This document shows, in pieces, positions 1-7,597 of a DNA stretch of 12,959 nt. The first letter of the stretch is position 1. Each line of letters begins with the position of its first letter. The stretch spans positions 4,473-17,431 of the forward strand of contig DDLZ01000015.1 of NCBI GenBank assembly GCA_002340405.1, given 5' to 3'. Made by a program: the position numbers and the translations under genes. This DNA is from Bacteroidales bacterium UBA2559. Lineage in GTDB: Bacteria; Bacteroidota; Bacteroidia; Bacteroidales; Bacteroidaceae. The notes beneath the pieces were generated by a model, which ran no database searches, was not told where the DNA came from, and saw only the letters and a list, made by a program, of their open reading frames with translations.

Positions 1-29
1 CTAATATGATCGATTCGCTCAAAGCGTGA
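1..29 (+). CDS. Possible 3' end of an upstream gene (partial)
   Basis: In frame 3 the first bases read as a C-terminal tail N-M-I-D-S-L-K-A followed by TGA at 27-29. The other two plus frames stop even earlier, at bases 2-4 and 7-9, so any upstream plus-strand gene must end within these 29 bases. In Bacteroides the gene before mgtE is commonly rsmA/ksgA (16S rRNA dimethyladenosine transferase), and a tail like this would suit it. That rests on remembered synteny, because eight residues cannot identify a protein. The 81 bases from here to the mgtE start are AT-rich, with no clear terminator or promoter, so co-transcription with mgtE is possible. Confidence 0.25.
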
Positions 30-110
30 CGGAGAAACAATACAAACAGAGATAATTTATCGAAATTTTTTTACTGGCTCCGTTTTGGGGGTCGCAAAAT
101 ATTCAGAACT

Positions 111-1454
111 ATGGAGAAGGAATTTCTGGATAACATTATTGAAATAATTGAGAATCAGGATGCGGTAAAGTTGAAAATCATCTTGGATGATATGCATCCG
201 GCCGATATAGCCGAGCTGTGTGATATGCTCAATGTTGATGATGCCCGTTTAATTTATCATCAGTTGGACAATGAGACGGCAGCTGACGTCTTGGTCGAAA
301 TGGACGAGGATAATCGGAAACGTCTGTTGGATGAACTGCCTTCGGAGGTAATTGCCAAAAAGTTCATCGACAATATGGAGACCGATGATGCTGTCGATAT
401 TATACAGGATTTGGATGAGGAGAAACAGGAGGAGGTACTTGCTCATATAGACGACATCGAGCAGGCCAGCGACATTGTTGATCTCATGCAGTACGATGAG
501 GATTCTGCCGGTGGACTTATGGCTACAGAAATGGTTGTGGTCAATGAGAATATGAGTATGCCGGAGTGTTTGCAGGAGATGCGTAAACAAGCCGAAGACC
601 TTGATGATATATATAATGTGTATGTGGTTGACGATGACGGTCGCCTGAAAGGTGTGTTCCCGTTGAAGAAGATGATAACCAATCCATCGGTTTCGAAGGT
701 GAAATATGTGATGGATGAAGATTTGATAAGTACGAGAGTGGAAACGCCGATTGATGAAGTGGTACAGTTGATTGAAAAATATAATCTGGTATCGGTGCCG
801 GTTATTGACAGTATAGGCAGACTGCAGGGACAGATAACCGTTGATGATGTGATTGATGAGTTACGTGAACAGCAGGAGCATGACTATCAGATGGCATCGG
901 GTCTTACCGGCTACGTTGAGCCTGCCGATAGTGTTTTTCGTCAGATGTGGTCGCGTGTTCCCTGGTTGCTTATAGGTATTTTTGGGGGAATCTTGAATTC
1001 CAAACTTCTGGAACATTTCGAATCGTCGTTTGCCGCTTTTACATCACTGCTCTTCTTCATTCCATTGATTGGGGGTACAGGCGGGAATGTGGGTACACAG
1101 TCATCGGCTTTGGTGGTACAGGGATTGGCAAACGGTTCACTTAACACTTCGAACATCTTGAGACAGGTCTTCAAAGAGTCAGCCGTAGCCTTAATGAATG
1201 CAATCGCATTATCGCTTTTGGTCTTTGTATATAACGTTTTCGCTTTCGGTCTGGCAGACCCTGTTACCTATGCCGTACCTATAACTATGTTTATTCTAGT
1301 GATTGTGGCAACACTCTGGGGAACACTGCTTCCGCTGCTTTTTGAGAAGATCAATATTGACCCTGCAATAGCTACCGGTCCGTTCGTACAGATTGGCAAT
1401 GACCTTTTGGGTATGAATATTTATATGGTGGTCATTACTATGCTTATATATTGA
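111..1454 (+). CDS. mgtE: Magnesium transporter MgtE
   Basis: This is an inner-membrane Mg2+ channel/transporter of the MgtE (SLC41-related) family. At 447 residues it has the usual family length and full architecture. An acidic helical MgtE N domain spans about residues 15-125 and carries many Asp/Glu residues that in the family bind regulatory Mg2+. A CBS-domain pair follows at about 135-255. The C-terminal membrane domain, about 283-447, has around five hydrophobic segments. The family signature GGTGGNVGTQ (321-330) leading into SSALVVQGLA is present, as is the last-helix motif DPAIATGP...GND (417-431). Its Asp430 sits where the family has the pore Asp. Known homologues work as dimers, with the cytosolic domains closing the pore when Mg2+ is high. 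The ATG at 111 is the first start after the stop at 27-29. No Mg2+ riboswitch is evident in the short leader. A DUF349 gene follows 100 bases downstream on the same strand. Confidence 0.96.
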   Translation: MEKEFLDNIIEIIENQDAVKLKIILDDMHPADIAELCDMLNVDDARLIYHQLDNETAADVLVEMDEDNRKRLLDELPSEVIAKKFIDNMETDDAVDIIQDLDEEKQEEVLAHIDDIEQASDIVDLMQYDEDSAGGLMATEMVVVNENMSMPECLQEMRKQAEDLDDIYNVYVVDDDGRLKGVFPLKKMITNPSVSKVKYVMDEDLISTRVETPIDEVVQLIEKYNLVSVPVIDSIGRLQGQITVDDVIDELREQQEHDYQMASGLTGYVEPADSVFRQMWSRVPWLLIGIFGGILNSKLLEHFESSFAAFTSLLFFIPLIGGTGGNVGTQSSALVVQGLANGSLNTSNILRQVFKESAVALMNAIALSLLVFVYNVFAFGLADPVTYAVPITMFILVIVATLWGTLLPLLFEKINIDPAIATGPFVQIGNDLLGMNIYMVVITMLIY

Positions 1455-1554
1455 TACAATTGGTTTTTTAGTAAAATTAATAAAAAAATTAGCGAATTTG
1501 ATATAAATTTCTTTTATTTGCATCATACAAACAATGTATTAATTTCCCGGGAAG

Positions 1555-3312
1555 ATGAATGAGGAATTGAACACACCAAACTTACATAAAGAAACAGAAA
1601 AAACTGAAGCTGAAGCGCAGAATCCGGCACAAGGTAGCGTTACGCGTGAAGATATTATCTCGCGGCTTCAGGATATGGTAAGTGATATATCTTTAGCCAA
1701 AAGACAGGAGTTGGAATCCCTGAAGCAGACTTTCTATAAGCTTCAGAGAGCAGCTAATGAGGAGCAGATCGCTGTTTTTGTGGCAGGTGGAGGAACGGCT
1801 GAGGAATTTAAACCGGAGATTGATCCGCTTGAAGATCAGTATCGTAAACTGATGACTATAATAAAGAAGAAGAAAGCTGCTGCTCAGGAGGCGCTTGAAG
1901 TGGTAAAGAAAGAGAATCTCAAAAAGAAAAGAGAACTGCTGGATCGTTTCAAGGAGCTTATTGATAAAGCCGATATTGAGGGTGCACCTTACAGTGAATA
2001 CAGGGCTATTGCTCAGGAGTGGAAAGAGCTCAAGGAGGTTCCCGCCGAGCACGCCAATGAGCTGTGGAGGACATATCAGCAGTATAATGAGCAGTTTTAC
2101 GATATCCAGAGACTCAATAATGAGTTTCGCGAATATGACTTTCGAAAAAACATGGAGGCCAAGACCGCAATATGCGAGGAGGCTGAGAGATTGGCCGATG
2201 AACCCGATGTGATTGCGGCTTTCCGTAAGCTTCAGAAACTGCATCAGGATTTCCGTGAGACAGGCCCCGTTTCAAGGGAGTCCCGAGAGGAGATATGGGC
2301 TCGTTTCAAGGCTGCTTCAACCATAATTAACCGTAAACACCAGCAGCATTTTGAGGAGATAAAGAAGCGGGAACAGATGCATCTTGATCAGAAGATTGTT
2401 ATATGTGAACTTATTGAAGGTATAGAATATGATAAACTGACCACTTTCCAAAGCTGGAACTACAAGACTCAGGAGGTACTCGCGCTTCAAAAAAAATGGA
2501 GAGACATAGGTTACGCTCCGGCTAAGCATAACCAGAAGATATTTGAACGTTACCGTGCTGCTTGTGATGAATTCTTCCGTCGTAAAGGAGAGTATTTTAA
2601 GGAGGCCAAGAGCAATATGGGTGAGAATCTGGAAAAGAAGACAGCTCTGTGTGAGCAAGTTGAAGCACTCAAAGATAGCACTGACTGGAAAGCTACAGGC
2701 GACATCATTGCCGGACTCCAAAAACAGTGGCGTGAGATAGGTCCTGTCCAGAAGAAATACACCAATCAGTTGTGGAAACGGTTTATGGCTGCTTGTGACT
2801 ATTTTTATGAGCAGCGTGATAAGAACACATCATCCAAAAAACGTGAGGAGAATGACAATCTGGCGCGTAAAAAAGAGATTCTGGCACAGCTCAAGAGCTA
2901 TAACCCGGAATCTTTGTCAGATGAAGATATCAATGCTATTCAGGATATGGTTGACGAGTGGCACAATATAGGTTTCGTTCCGTTTAAACTCAAGGATAAG
3001 ATTGCCGCCCAGTTTAAGGAGGCTATAGAGCCTTTTTCAAATGTGGTCAGAGTCGATCGTTCACGCCGTCGTTCCCAGCGCGGTTCTTCAGCCCGCGAAA
3101 CAGCTTCTCCGCGTGACAAACTGATGCGTCAGTATGAGAATAAGAAAAATGAGATCCAGATATACGAGAATAATCTGGCTTCAATCAACACTTCCAGCAG
3201 TTCGGGCAATACTCTGGTAGATTCTATCAGAGAGAATATCGAATCGCTTAAGGCCGAGGCCGAAGAACTGATGGAGCAGATTCGTCAGCTCGAAGATTCT
3301 GAAACCAAGTGA
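1555..3312 (+). CDS. DUF349-repeat coiled-coil protein
   Basis: This large cytosolic, highly charged helical protein (585 residues) has no signal peptide or membrane segment. Five DUF349-like repeats are visible at about residues 152-186, 226-268, 310-350, 387-424 and 464-495. Each has a core of the form (L/M)xxxWxxIGxxPxxxxxxIWxRFxxAxxxFF, clearest in repeats 3 and 4 (KKWRDIGYAP, KQWREIGPVQ). The repeats are separated by charged helices likely to form coiled coil. A basic Arg/Ser patch (RSRRRSQRG, 502-510) follows repeat 5, and a final helical coiled coil covers about 520-580. Bacteroidetes carry long multi-repeat DUF349 proteins. The molecular function is unknown to me; proteobacterial single-domain relatives do not settle it. 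The start ATG has a GGGAAG just upstream, purine-rich and unusually SD-like for this group. The gene follows mgtE and ends 23 bases before a strong bidirectional terminator. Confidence 0.88.
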   Translation: MNEELNTPNLHKETEKTEAEAQNPAQGSVTREDIISRLQDMVSDISLAKRQELESLKQTFYKLQRAANEEQIAVFVAGGGTAEEFKPEIDPLEDQYRKLMTIIKKKKAAAQEALEVVKKENLKKKRELLDRFKELIDKADIEGAPYSEYRAIAQEWKELKEVPAEHANELWRTYQQYNEQFYDIQRLNNEFREYDFRKNMEAKTAICEEAERLADEPDVIAAFRKLQKLHQDFRETGPVSRESREEIWARFKAASTIINRKHQQHFEEIKKREQMHLDQKIVICELIEGIEYDKLTTFQSWNYKTQEVLALQKKWRDIGYAPAKHNQKIFERYRAACDEFFRRKGEYFKEAKSNMGENLEKKTALCEQVEALKDSTDWKATGDIIAGLQKQWREIGPVQKKYTNQLWKRFMAACDYFYEQRDKNTSSKKREENDNLARKKEILAQLKSYNPESLSDEDINAIQDMVDEWHNIGFVPFKLKDKIAAQFKEAIEPFSNVVRVDRSRRRSQRGSSARETASPRDKLMRQYENKKNEIQIYENNLASINTSSSSGNTLVDSIRENIESLKAEAEELMEQIRQLEDSETK

Positions 3313-3335
3313 GTTGCTGATTTGTAAAAGATTAA

Positions 3336-3380
3336 AAAAGATAACGGATTGACCTATATGAGGTCAATCCGTTATCTTTT
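3336..3380. terminator. Bidirectional intrinsic terminator, perfect 20-bp stem
   Basis: Bases 3336-3355 and 3361-3380 are perfect reverse complements over 20 bp, with a five-base ATATG loop. The plus-strand transcript ends the stem in UUUU. The minus-strand transcript ends it in a longer U run, because the complement of 3334-3340 is CTTTTTT. The hairpin lies between convergent genes: the DUF349 gene ends at 3312 and the dehydrogenase at 3411. It can therefore terminate both operons. Confidence 0.93.
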
Positions 3381-3410
3381 GTCTGGCACTCTGCGGAATA
3401 GGTCCTTTGT

Positions 3411-4436
3411 TTACTGATTATTGAAATCTACCAGAATACGAAAAACCTTACCGGGTTCCTGAGCCCATTTTTGCATGGCCTCCTGAGCCTTTTCGGGTTT
3501 TACGCAGGCTGAAATAAGGTCATCCTTAGGGCAGTTATCTTTTTGCAGATAGCGTATGACAGCTTCAAAATCAAGAGTAGTGGCATTGCGGGAACCGTAC
3601 ATGTTCAGCTCTTTCTTTACAAAGAGTCCGGTCTGAAAGGTTACGTCATTTTTGGAATAGCCTATAAAGACTACTCTGCCGGAGAAGGCCGCCTCATCAA
3701 TAGCTGTCCGGTATGTGGAGACGCTGCCTACCGCCTCTATCACGACCTCGGGACCTATGCCGCCGGTAATATTCTGAAGCGTGGAGTGCAGGTCCTCGGT
3801 TTTTGAGTTTATGGTAAATGTCGCTCCCAGTCGCCGGGCAATAGTGAGCTTTTCATCATCCAGGTCAACGGCAATGACTGTGGCTCCCCTGAGCGATGCA
3901 CGCACAATGGCACCCACGCCAATCATTCCACAGCCAAATATCAGTACTGTATCAGAATCGGTAACACCCGCGCGTGACACAGCATGGAACCCTACGCTCA
4001 AAGGTTCTATCAGAGCACAGTTACGGAGAGATATTCCGGGCGCGGGAATGACCTTATGCCAATCTGTTACAATATAGTCACGCATGGCTCCGTCACGCTG
4101 TACGCCCAGCGTTTCGTTGAATTCACAGGCGTTGCCGTGTCCGGAATGGCATGCCGCACAATATCCGCAGTTTGTGTAGGGATTGACCGTTACAGCCATT
4201 CCGGGTTTGAGAAAATTCGGTACTCCGACACCCGTCTCCTTTATAACAGCGCTTATCTCGTGGCCGGGTACGACAGCCTCTTTGGCCATCAAATTGCGAC
4301 CTAAAAAGGTGTTCAGGTCAGAACCGCAGAACCCCACATATTTTATGTCGAGCAGCACTTCGCCTTGACCGGCCACCGGTTTGGGTACGGTTTCAACTAC
4401 TATGTTCCCCTCTGAAATAATTCTGATCTGTCTCAT
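3411..4436 (-). CDS. Zinc-dependent sugar-acid dehydrogenase, LgoD/RspB-like (MDR family)
   Basis: This medium-chain zinc alcohol dehydrogenase has the normal family length (341 residues). Catalytic-zinc residues are Cys37 (GFCGSD), His59-Glu60 (PGHE) and probably Glu144 (EPLSVG). The structural zinc lobe has Cys90, Cys93, Cys96 and Cys104. The Rossmann fingerprint GCGMIG lies at 168-173, and Asp191 at the end of the second strand (AVDLD) favours NAD+ over NADP+. A late motif KKEL.M.GSRNAT.LDF is typical of the group containing E. coli LgoD (L-galactonate 5-dehydrogenase) and RspB (L-gulonate 5-dehydrogenase), as I recall those sequences. That makes oxidation of a hexonate to a keto-acid such as D-tagaturonate the best guess. 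Threonine or polyol dehydrogenase activity is the main alternative. It is the last gene of a four-gene minus-strand cluster, 42 bases after the permease, and ends at the shared terminator. Confidence 0.82.
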   Translation of the reverse strand: MRQIRIISEGNIVVETVPKPVAGQGEVLLDIKYVGFCGSDLNTFLGRNLMAKEAVVPGHEISAVIKETGVGVPNFLKPGMAVTVNPYTNCGYCAACHSGHGNACEFNETLGVQRDGAMRDYIVTDWHKVIPAPGISLRNCALIEPLSVGFHAVSRAGVTDSDTVLIFGCGMIGVGAIVRASLRGATVIAVDLDDEKLTIARRLGATFTINSKTEDLHSTLQNITGGIGPEVVIEAVGSVSTYRTAIDEAAFSGRVVFIGYSKNDVTFQTGLFVKKELNMYGSRNATTLDFEAVIRYLQKDNCPKDDLISACVKPEKAQEAMQKWAQEPGKVFRILVDFNNQ

Positions 4437-4440
4437 ATCT

Positions 4441-4465
4441 GTAATCTAAAATTACACAGCGCTGT
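4441..4465. repeat. Small inverted repeat plus 10-bp palindrome before the dehydrogenase gene
   Basis: The 42-base gap between permease and dehydrogenase contains GTAAT-CTAAA-ATTAC (4441-4455), a five-base-pair stem, directly abutting the perfect palindrome ACAGCGCTGT (4456-4465). This is the only substantial gap inside the operon. It could be a weak RNA hairpin that tunes translation, a regulator site, or chance. The dehydrogenase ATG lies five bases beyond the repeat on the minus strand. Confidence 0.4.
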
Positions 4466-4478
4466 TAAGAGAGTCCAA

Positions 4479-5693
4479 TCAATTCACTACCCGATGTCCT
4501 TTCCAACCGTACCAACCACAAACCACAAAACATACCAGTGGGATAAGATATGCAATGTTGGGGTTCTCAATTGATTTCTGGACGTATGCCGTAAGAATAG
4601 GTAAAATTGAGTTACCAACTATGGCCATGACCAGAAATGCCGACCCGCTCTTGGTGTCTTCTTTGAGGTCGGTAATCGCAAGCGAGAACTGGGTGGGGTA
4701 CATTATTGACATGAAGAACGAAATTCCCATCATGGCATATACGGCTGTCTTACCACCCATCACAGATATTACAACACATAGTAATACACTTGCCACGCTG
4801 TAAACCACCAGCATGTTTTCTGGACGGAATTTGACCATCAGTGTGGTGCCAATCCATCGGCCAAGAAGGAAGAAAAGCATATAAAAACCAAAAAACGTAG
4901 TTGCCTGGCTATAGGACATTCCCACATAGTTGATGCAGTAAACCAGAAATAGACTGTTCAAGGCTGTCTGGCCGCCATTGTAGAAAAACTGCGCTATCAC
5001 GCCGTTTCTCAGGTGGTTGCGTTTCAGTACCTTAAAAGAGATCAGCTTGTGTATGTCTTTTTCGGAAGTTTCGGTCTGGATGCGCGGCAATTTGGTGAAA
5101 ATAAAGATTATTGCTATGACAATGAGCACTATGGCAAAAATGGCATATGTCATGCGGAAAGTGTGTATCTCGGTCTCAAGAGAGCCTGTATTCTCGGTTC
5201 CCAGAATTATTTTACTCAGAAACATGGCAGCTATAAAGGCGCCCAGTCCATTGAAAGCCTGTGCCAGGTTGAGGCGGCGGGGCGCTGTAGCAGGATCGCC
5301 CAACTCAGTGACGTAGGGGTTGGCGGCTGTCTCAAGGAAGCACATACCTGTAGCTACAACGAAAAATGCACATAGATATAGCGGGAAGCTGTGCAGCCGG
5401 GTAACCGGCAGGAACAATAGTCCGCCGGCAGCGGCAATAAGGAGTCCCAGAACAATACCTGCCTTGTAGCTGAAGCGCTTCATGAACATGGCTATGGGGA
5501 TAGGGAAGAGGAAATAGGCAAACCAGTATGAGGTCTCCACAAATTCTGCCCTGGCCTGATCGATATCAAACAGGGTCATCATTTTCTTTACGACCGGTGA
5601 GAGCAGGTTGTTACTGATTGCCCACAGGAAGAAGAGGCACATCACCATTATCAGCGCAACGGTGGTGCCGGTTGTTTTTTTAGTCTGGTTCAT
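4479..5693 (-). CDS. Sugar permease, FucP-like major facilitator
   Basis: This 404-residue MFS transporter has about 12 hydrophobic segments and belongs to the FHS/FucP family (L-fucose and related sugar:H+ symporters). It carries the family signature ETAANPYVTELG at 121-132, followed by RRLNLAQAFNGLGAF, close to E. coli FucP. It also shares the N-terminal NN motif (ISNNL, 26-30) and MKRFSYKAG (71-79). Glu121 corresponds to FucP Glu135. By hand alignment the proton-linked FucP Asp46 falls on Ser32 here, so coupling or substrate may differ. The ATG overlaps the amidohydrolase stop as ATGA (5690-5693), implying translational coupling. Its neighbours suggest an aldose such as L-galactose as substrate; L-fucose (6-deoxy-L-galactose) is equally compatible with the family. 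Confidence 0.88.
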   Translation of the reverse strand: MNQTKKTTGTTVALIMVMCLFFLWAISNNLLSPVVKKMMTLFDIDQARAEFVETSYWFAYFLFPIPIAMFMKRFSYKAGIVLGLLIAAAGGLLFLPVTRLHSFPLYLCAFFVVATGMCFLETAANPYVTELGDPATAPRRLNLAQAFNGLGAFIAAMFLSKIILGTENTGSLETEIHTFRMTYAIFAIVLIVIAIIFIFTKLPRIQTETSEKDIHKLISFKVLKRNHLRNGVIAQFFYNGGQTALNSLFLVYCINYVGMSYSQATTFFGFYMLFFLLGRWIGTTLMVKFRPENMLVVYSVASVLLCVVISVMGGKTAVYAMMGISFFMSIMYPTQFSLAITDLKEDTKSGSAFLVMAIVGNSILPILTAYVQKSIENPNIAYLIPLVCFVVCGWYGWKGHRVVN

Positions 5694-6610
5694 TCTGACA
5701 TATTTTTAATATAAGGTAAATTGATTTCAGTCTCTATTCCGTAGAATCGGGCCGCATTAAGACCTAGGAACAACTCCTTGTCCCGGATGCTCATTTCGCG
5801 GCTTTTCAGTATGAAGTCATAGGACATACGGTATGTTATGGCGGTTATTGTGCGCGGATAGTCTGAACCCCACATCAGTTTTTCCATACCCACCTCCGAT
5901 GCCGCTTCGAGTATGGCTCTGATTGCTCCGTCAAACGGGTAGAACTCGCTGTTGAAGAGCCATGTTATGCCACCGGATTCTATCATCACGTTTTTGTGGC
6001 GTGCCAGCCGTATCTGTTCAATCCAGCCGGTGACTGTGACCATACCGAAATGACCTATTGCTATTTTAAGGTCGGGACATTCTTGAATGACCTCTTCCAT
6101 CTCCGGTACTTGAAGAACTCCATCCTCCAGTGTTATTGAGAGTATTATGCCCTGTTTTTCCATGAGACGGAACATATCCATCATCTCGGAGCAGGTAAGC
6201 ATAACACGTCCTTCAGGAGTTTGCAGCCTGTGTCCGGGAATGGCAAGCGCCCTGAATCCGCCGGCGATGAGCTGTCGGGCCTGTTCCAAGTATCCTGGTT
6301 TGCGGTATTCGCACATACCGCATACCAGGAAACGGCTTGGGTAACGTTTCTGTACGTCAGCCAGATAATCGTTCTGTATCCCGTCTATGAACTCCTGAAC
6401 CACGACTGCGGCAGTGACCTGAGCGTAGTCCATATTGGAGAGGAAAACCTCGGCGGTGTTGCGTCCGTCTATGAGGAAGGGTGGCAGCATCTGGCGCACC
6501 TCGCCCATGAAGAGCGAGCGCCCGTTCTCAAGGGTAAGTATCGGCTGACCGTTCACCATGGTATCCTGACGGAGCCATAGGTGTGAGTGCGCATCTATAA
6601 TCTTCATCAT
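5690..6610 (-). CDS. Amidohydrolase-family protein, probable sugar-lactone hydrolase
   Basis: This metal-dependent hydrolase has the TIM-barrel amidohydrolase-2 fold (COG2159/COG3618-type). It opens with the metal-binding HxH motif in IIDAHSHLW (His8, His10 from the start chosen here). It has a barrel histidine in IGHFGM (about 187) and the strand-8 aspartate in WGSDYPR (about 250), and ends with the usual LGLNAARFYGI helix. Relatives include lactonases of L-fucono-, L-rhamnono- and L-galactono-lactones, as well as decarboxylases. Between an aldose dehydrogenase and a hexonate dehydrogenase, opening of an aldonolactone is the natural role, but this is inference. The ATG at 6610 overlaps the preceding TGA as ATGA, giving about 306 residues. 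The next ATG (6607) is also possible, and a GTG at 6619 is less likely. The downstream end overlaps the permease start in the same way. Confidence 0.85.
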   Translation of the reverse strand: MMKIIDAHSHLWLRQDTMVNGQPILTLENGRSLFMGEVRQMLPPFLIDGRNTAEVFLSNMDYAQVTAAVVVQEFIDGIQNDYLADVQKRYPSRFLVCGMCEYRKPGYLEQARQLIAGGFRALAIPGHRLQTPEGRVMLTCSEMMDMFRLMEKQGIILSITLEDGVLQVPEMEEVIQECPDLKIAIGHFGMVTVTGWIEQIRLARHKNVMIESGGITWLFNSEFYPFDGAIRAILEAASEVGMEKLMWGSDYPRTITAITYRMSYDFILKSREMSIRDKELFLGLNAARFYGIETEINLPYIKNMSE

Positions 6611-7560
6611 GAGTTGCACCAGGAAACCCTATACTGTTTACCGATTATCTCACGTACTTCAAATACCAGATCCCAATTAAGCGGTTCCTGAACAACCTTA
6701 ATGTTTTTCAGGACATTGGCCGGATTGGCCGAGCTGAAGAGGGTGGTGGCTATGCGCGGGTTGCTGCATGAGTATTGCACGGCAAGCTTCTCTATGGATG
6801 TACCGCGTCTCTTGCAGTGACGGGCGGCTTTGGCGCATGCTTCAACCAAAGGTTTGGGAGCCGGATGCCAGTCGGGAATACCGCGCTCCGAAAGCAGGCC
6901 CATGGCAAGCGGCGAAGCATTTATCACGCCTACGCCCTTCTGCTCGAAATATCCCAGATAGTCGTTGAGCTTGTCATCGTTCAGGCAGAAGTGGCAAAAG
7001 TTGAGTACGCTTTCAACCGTGCCTGCCGGTGTGCGGTCAACCACCCATTTGAGATTTTCAAGTTGCAGGTCGGTTATACCCACGTGACTTACCACGCCTT
7101 TATTGCGCAGTTCAACCAGTGCCGGCAGTGTCTCATCGACAATCTTCTGCAGGCCACCCGGAAGTTTTACCTGAAACTCTATGTCGTGTACATTGATAAG
7201 GTCAATATGGTCCACATTTAGACGTTCCATGCTCTCATAGACGCTCTCGGTGGCGCGTTTTGCACTGTAATCCCATGTGTTAACACCATCCTTACCGTAG
7301 CGGCCCACCTTGGTAGAGAGCAGATATTTATCACGCGGTATCTGCTTTAGAGCCTTACCCAGCACAGTTTCGGCCTTATAGTGGCCGTAGTAGGGCGACA
7401 CATCTATGAAGTTTAGGCCGTTATCTATAGCCGTAAATACAGCCTCAATAGCCTGTTTCTCATTGATCTCACGGAATACGCCTCCCAGTGACGATGCTCC
7501 AAAGGCAAGCCTTGCTACCTTCATTCCGGTCTTTCCGATTTCATTGTATTTGAGCTCCAT
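6607..7560 (-). CDS. Aldo/keto reductase, L-galactose (or L-fucose) dehydrogenase-like
   Basis: This aldo/keto reductase (317 residues) shows the full catalytic tetrad: Asp53 and Tyr58 in FIDVSPYYG, Lys84 in STKVGRYG and His125 in VHDIEF. The sequence is strikingly close to plant L-galactose dehydrogenase as I remember it. Shared stretches are VHDIEF/CHDIEF, KGVGVI.ASPLAMGLL (208-223), P.WHPA (229-234) and GFGAS/AFGASSLG.VF near the N-terminus. Bacterial members are also called D-threo-aldose or L-fucose dehydrogenase. They oxidise the C1 of L-galactose or L-fucose to the lactone with NAD(P)+. It is the first gene of the minus-strand catabolic operon. It starts 46 bases after ispH, with a candidate promoter in that gap, and overlaps the amidohydrolase by four bases. 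Confidence 0.87.
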   Translation of the reverse strand: MELKYNEIGKTGMKVARLAFGASSLGGVFREINEKQAIEAVFTAIDNGLNFIDVSPYYGHYKAETVLGKALKQIPRDKYLLSTKVGRYGKDGVNTWDYSAKRATESVYESMERLNVDHIDLINVHDIEFQVKLPGGLQKIVDETLPALVELRNKGVVSHVGITDLQLENLKWVVDRTPAGTVESVLNFCHFCLNDDKLNDYLGYFEQKGVGVINASPLAMGLLSERGIPDWHPAPKPLVEACAKAARHCKRRGTSIEKLAVQYSCSNPRIATTLFSSANPANVLKNIKVVQEPLNWDLVFEVREIIGKQYRVSWCNS

Positions 7561-7597
7561 AAAAATTGGTTAGTTTTAGGTTAATAAATTAGTCATC

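Noticed and set aside
30..110. Mg2+ riboswitch in the mgtE leader
   Set aside because: Only about 80 bases, with no long paired regions or terminator/antiterminator arrangement visible.
1544..1553. Palindrome TTCCCGGGAA just before the DUF349 start
   Set aside because: With no loop it cannot form a useful hairpin, and the GGGAAG half is explained by a ribosome binding role; a single short palindrome may be chance.
1455..1554. AT-rich gap between mgtE and the DUF349 gene as a terminator or promoter
   Set aside because: The T and A runs lack a GC stem. The best -7 match (TTTATTTG, 1513-1520) has a TTTG upstream at only 12 bases, too close for a -33 element.
1693..2244. Antisense open frame opposite the DUF349 gene
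   Set aside because: Leu/Ser/Phe-rich shadow of a Lys/Glu-rich gene; no start context or motif.
6611..6619. GTG start for the amidohydrolase
   Set aside because: The ATGA overlap at 6610 is a standard coupling signal and the HxH motif follows at the usual distance.
3411..7560. Standard L-fucose utilisation operon
   Set aside because: Only the permease family fits; isomerase, kinase, aldolase and fuconate dehydratase are all missing from the cluster.
3411..7560. Recent horizontal transfer judged by base composition
   Set aside because: A few hand-counted lines are GC-richer than mgtE or ispH, but porQ lines are equally GC-rich, so composition gives no support.
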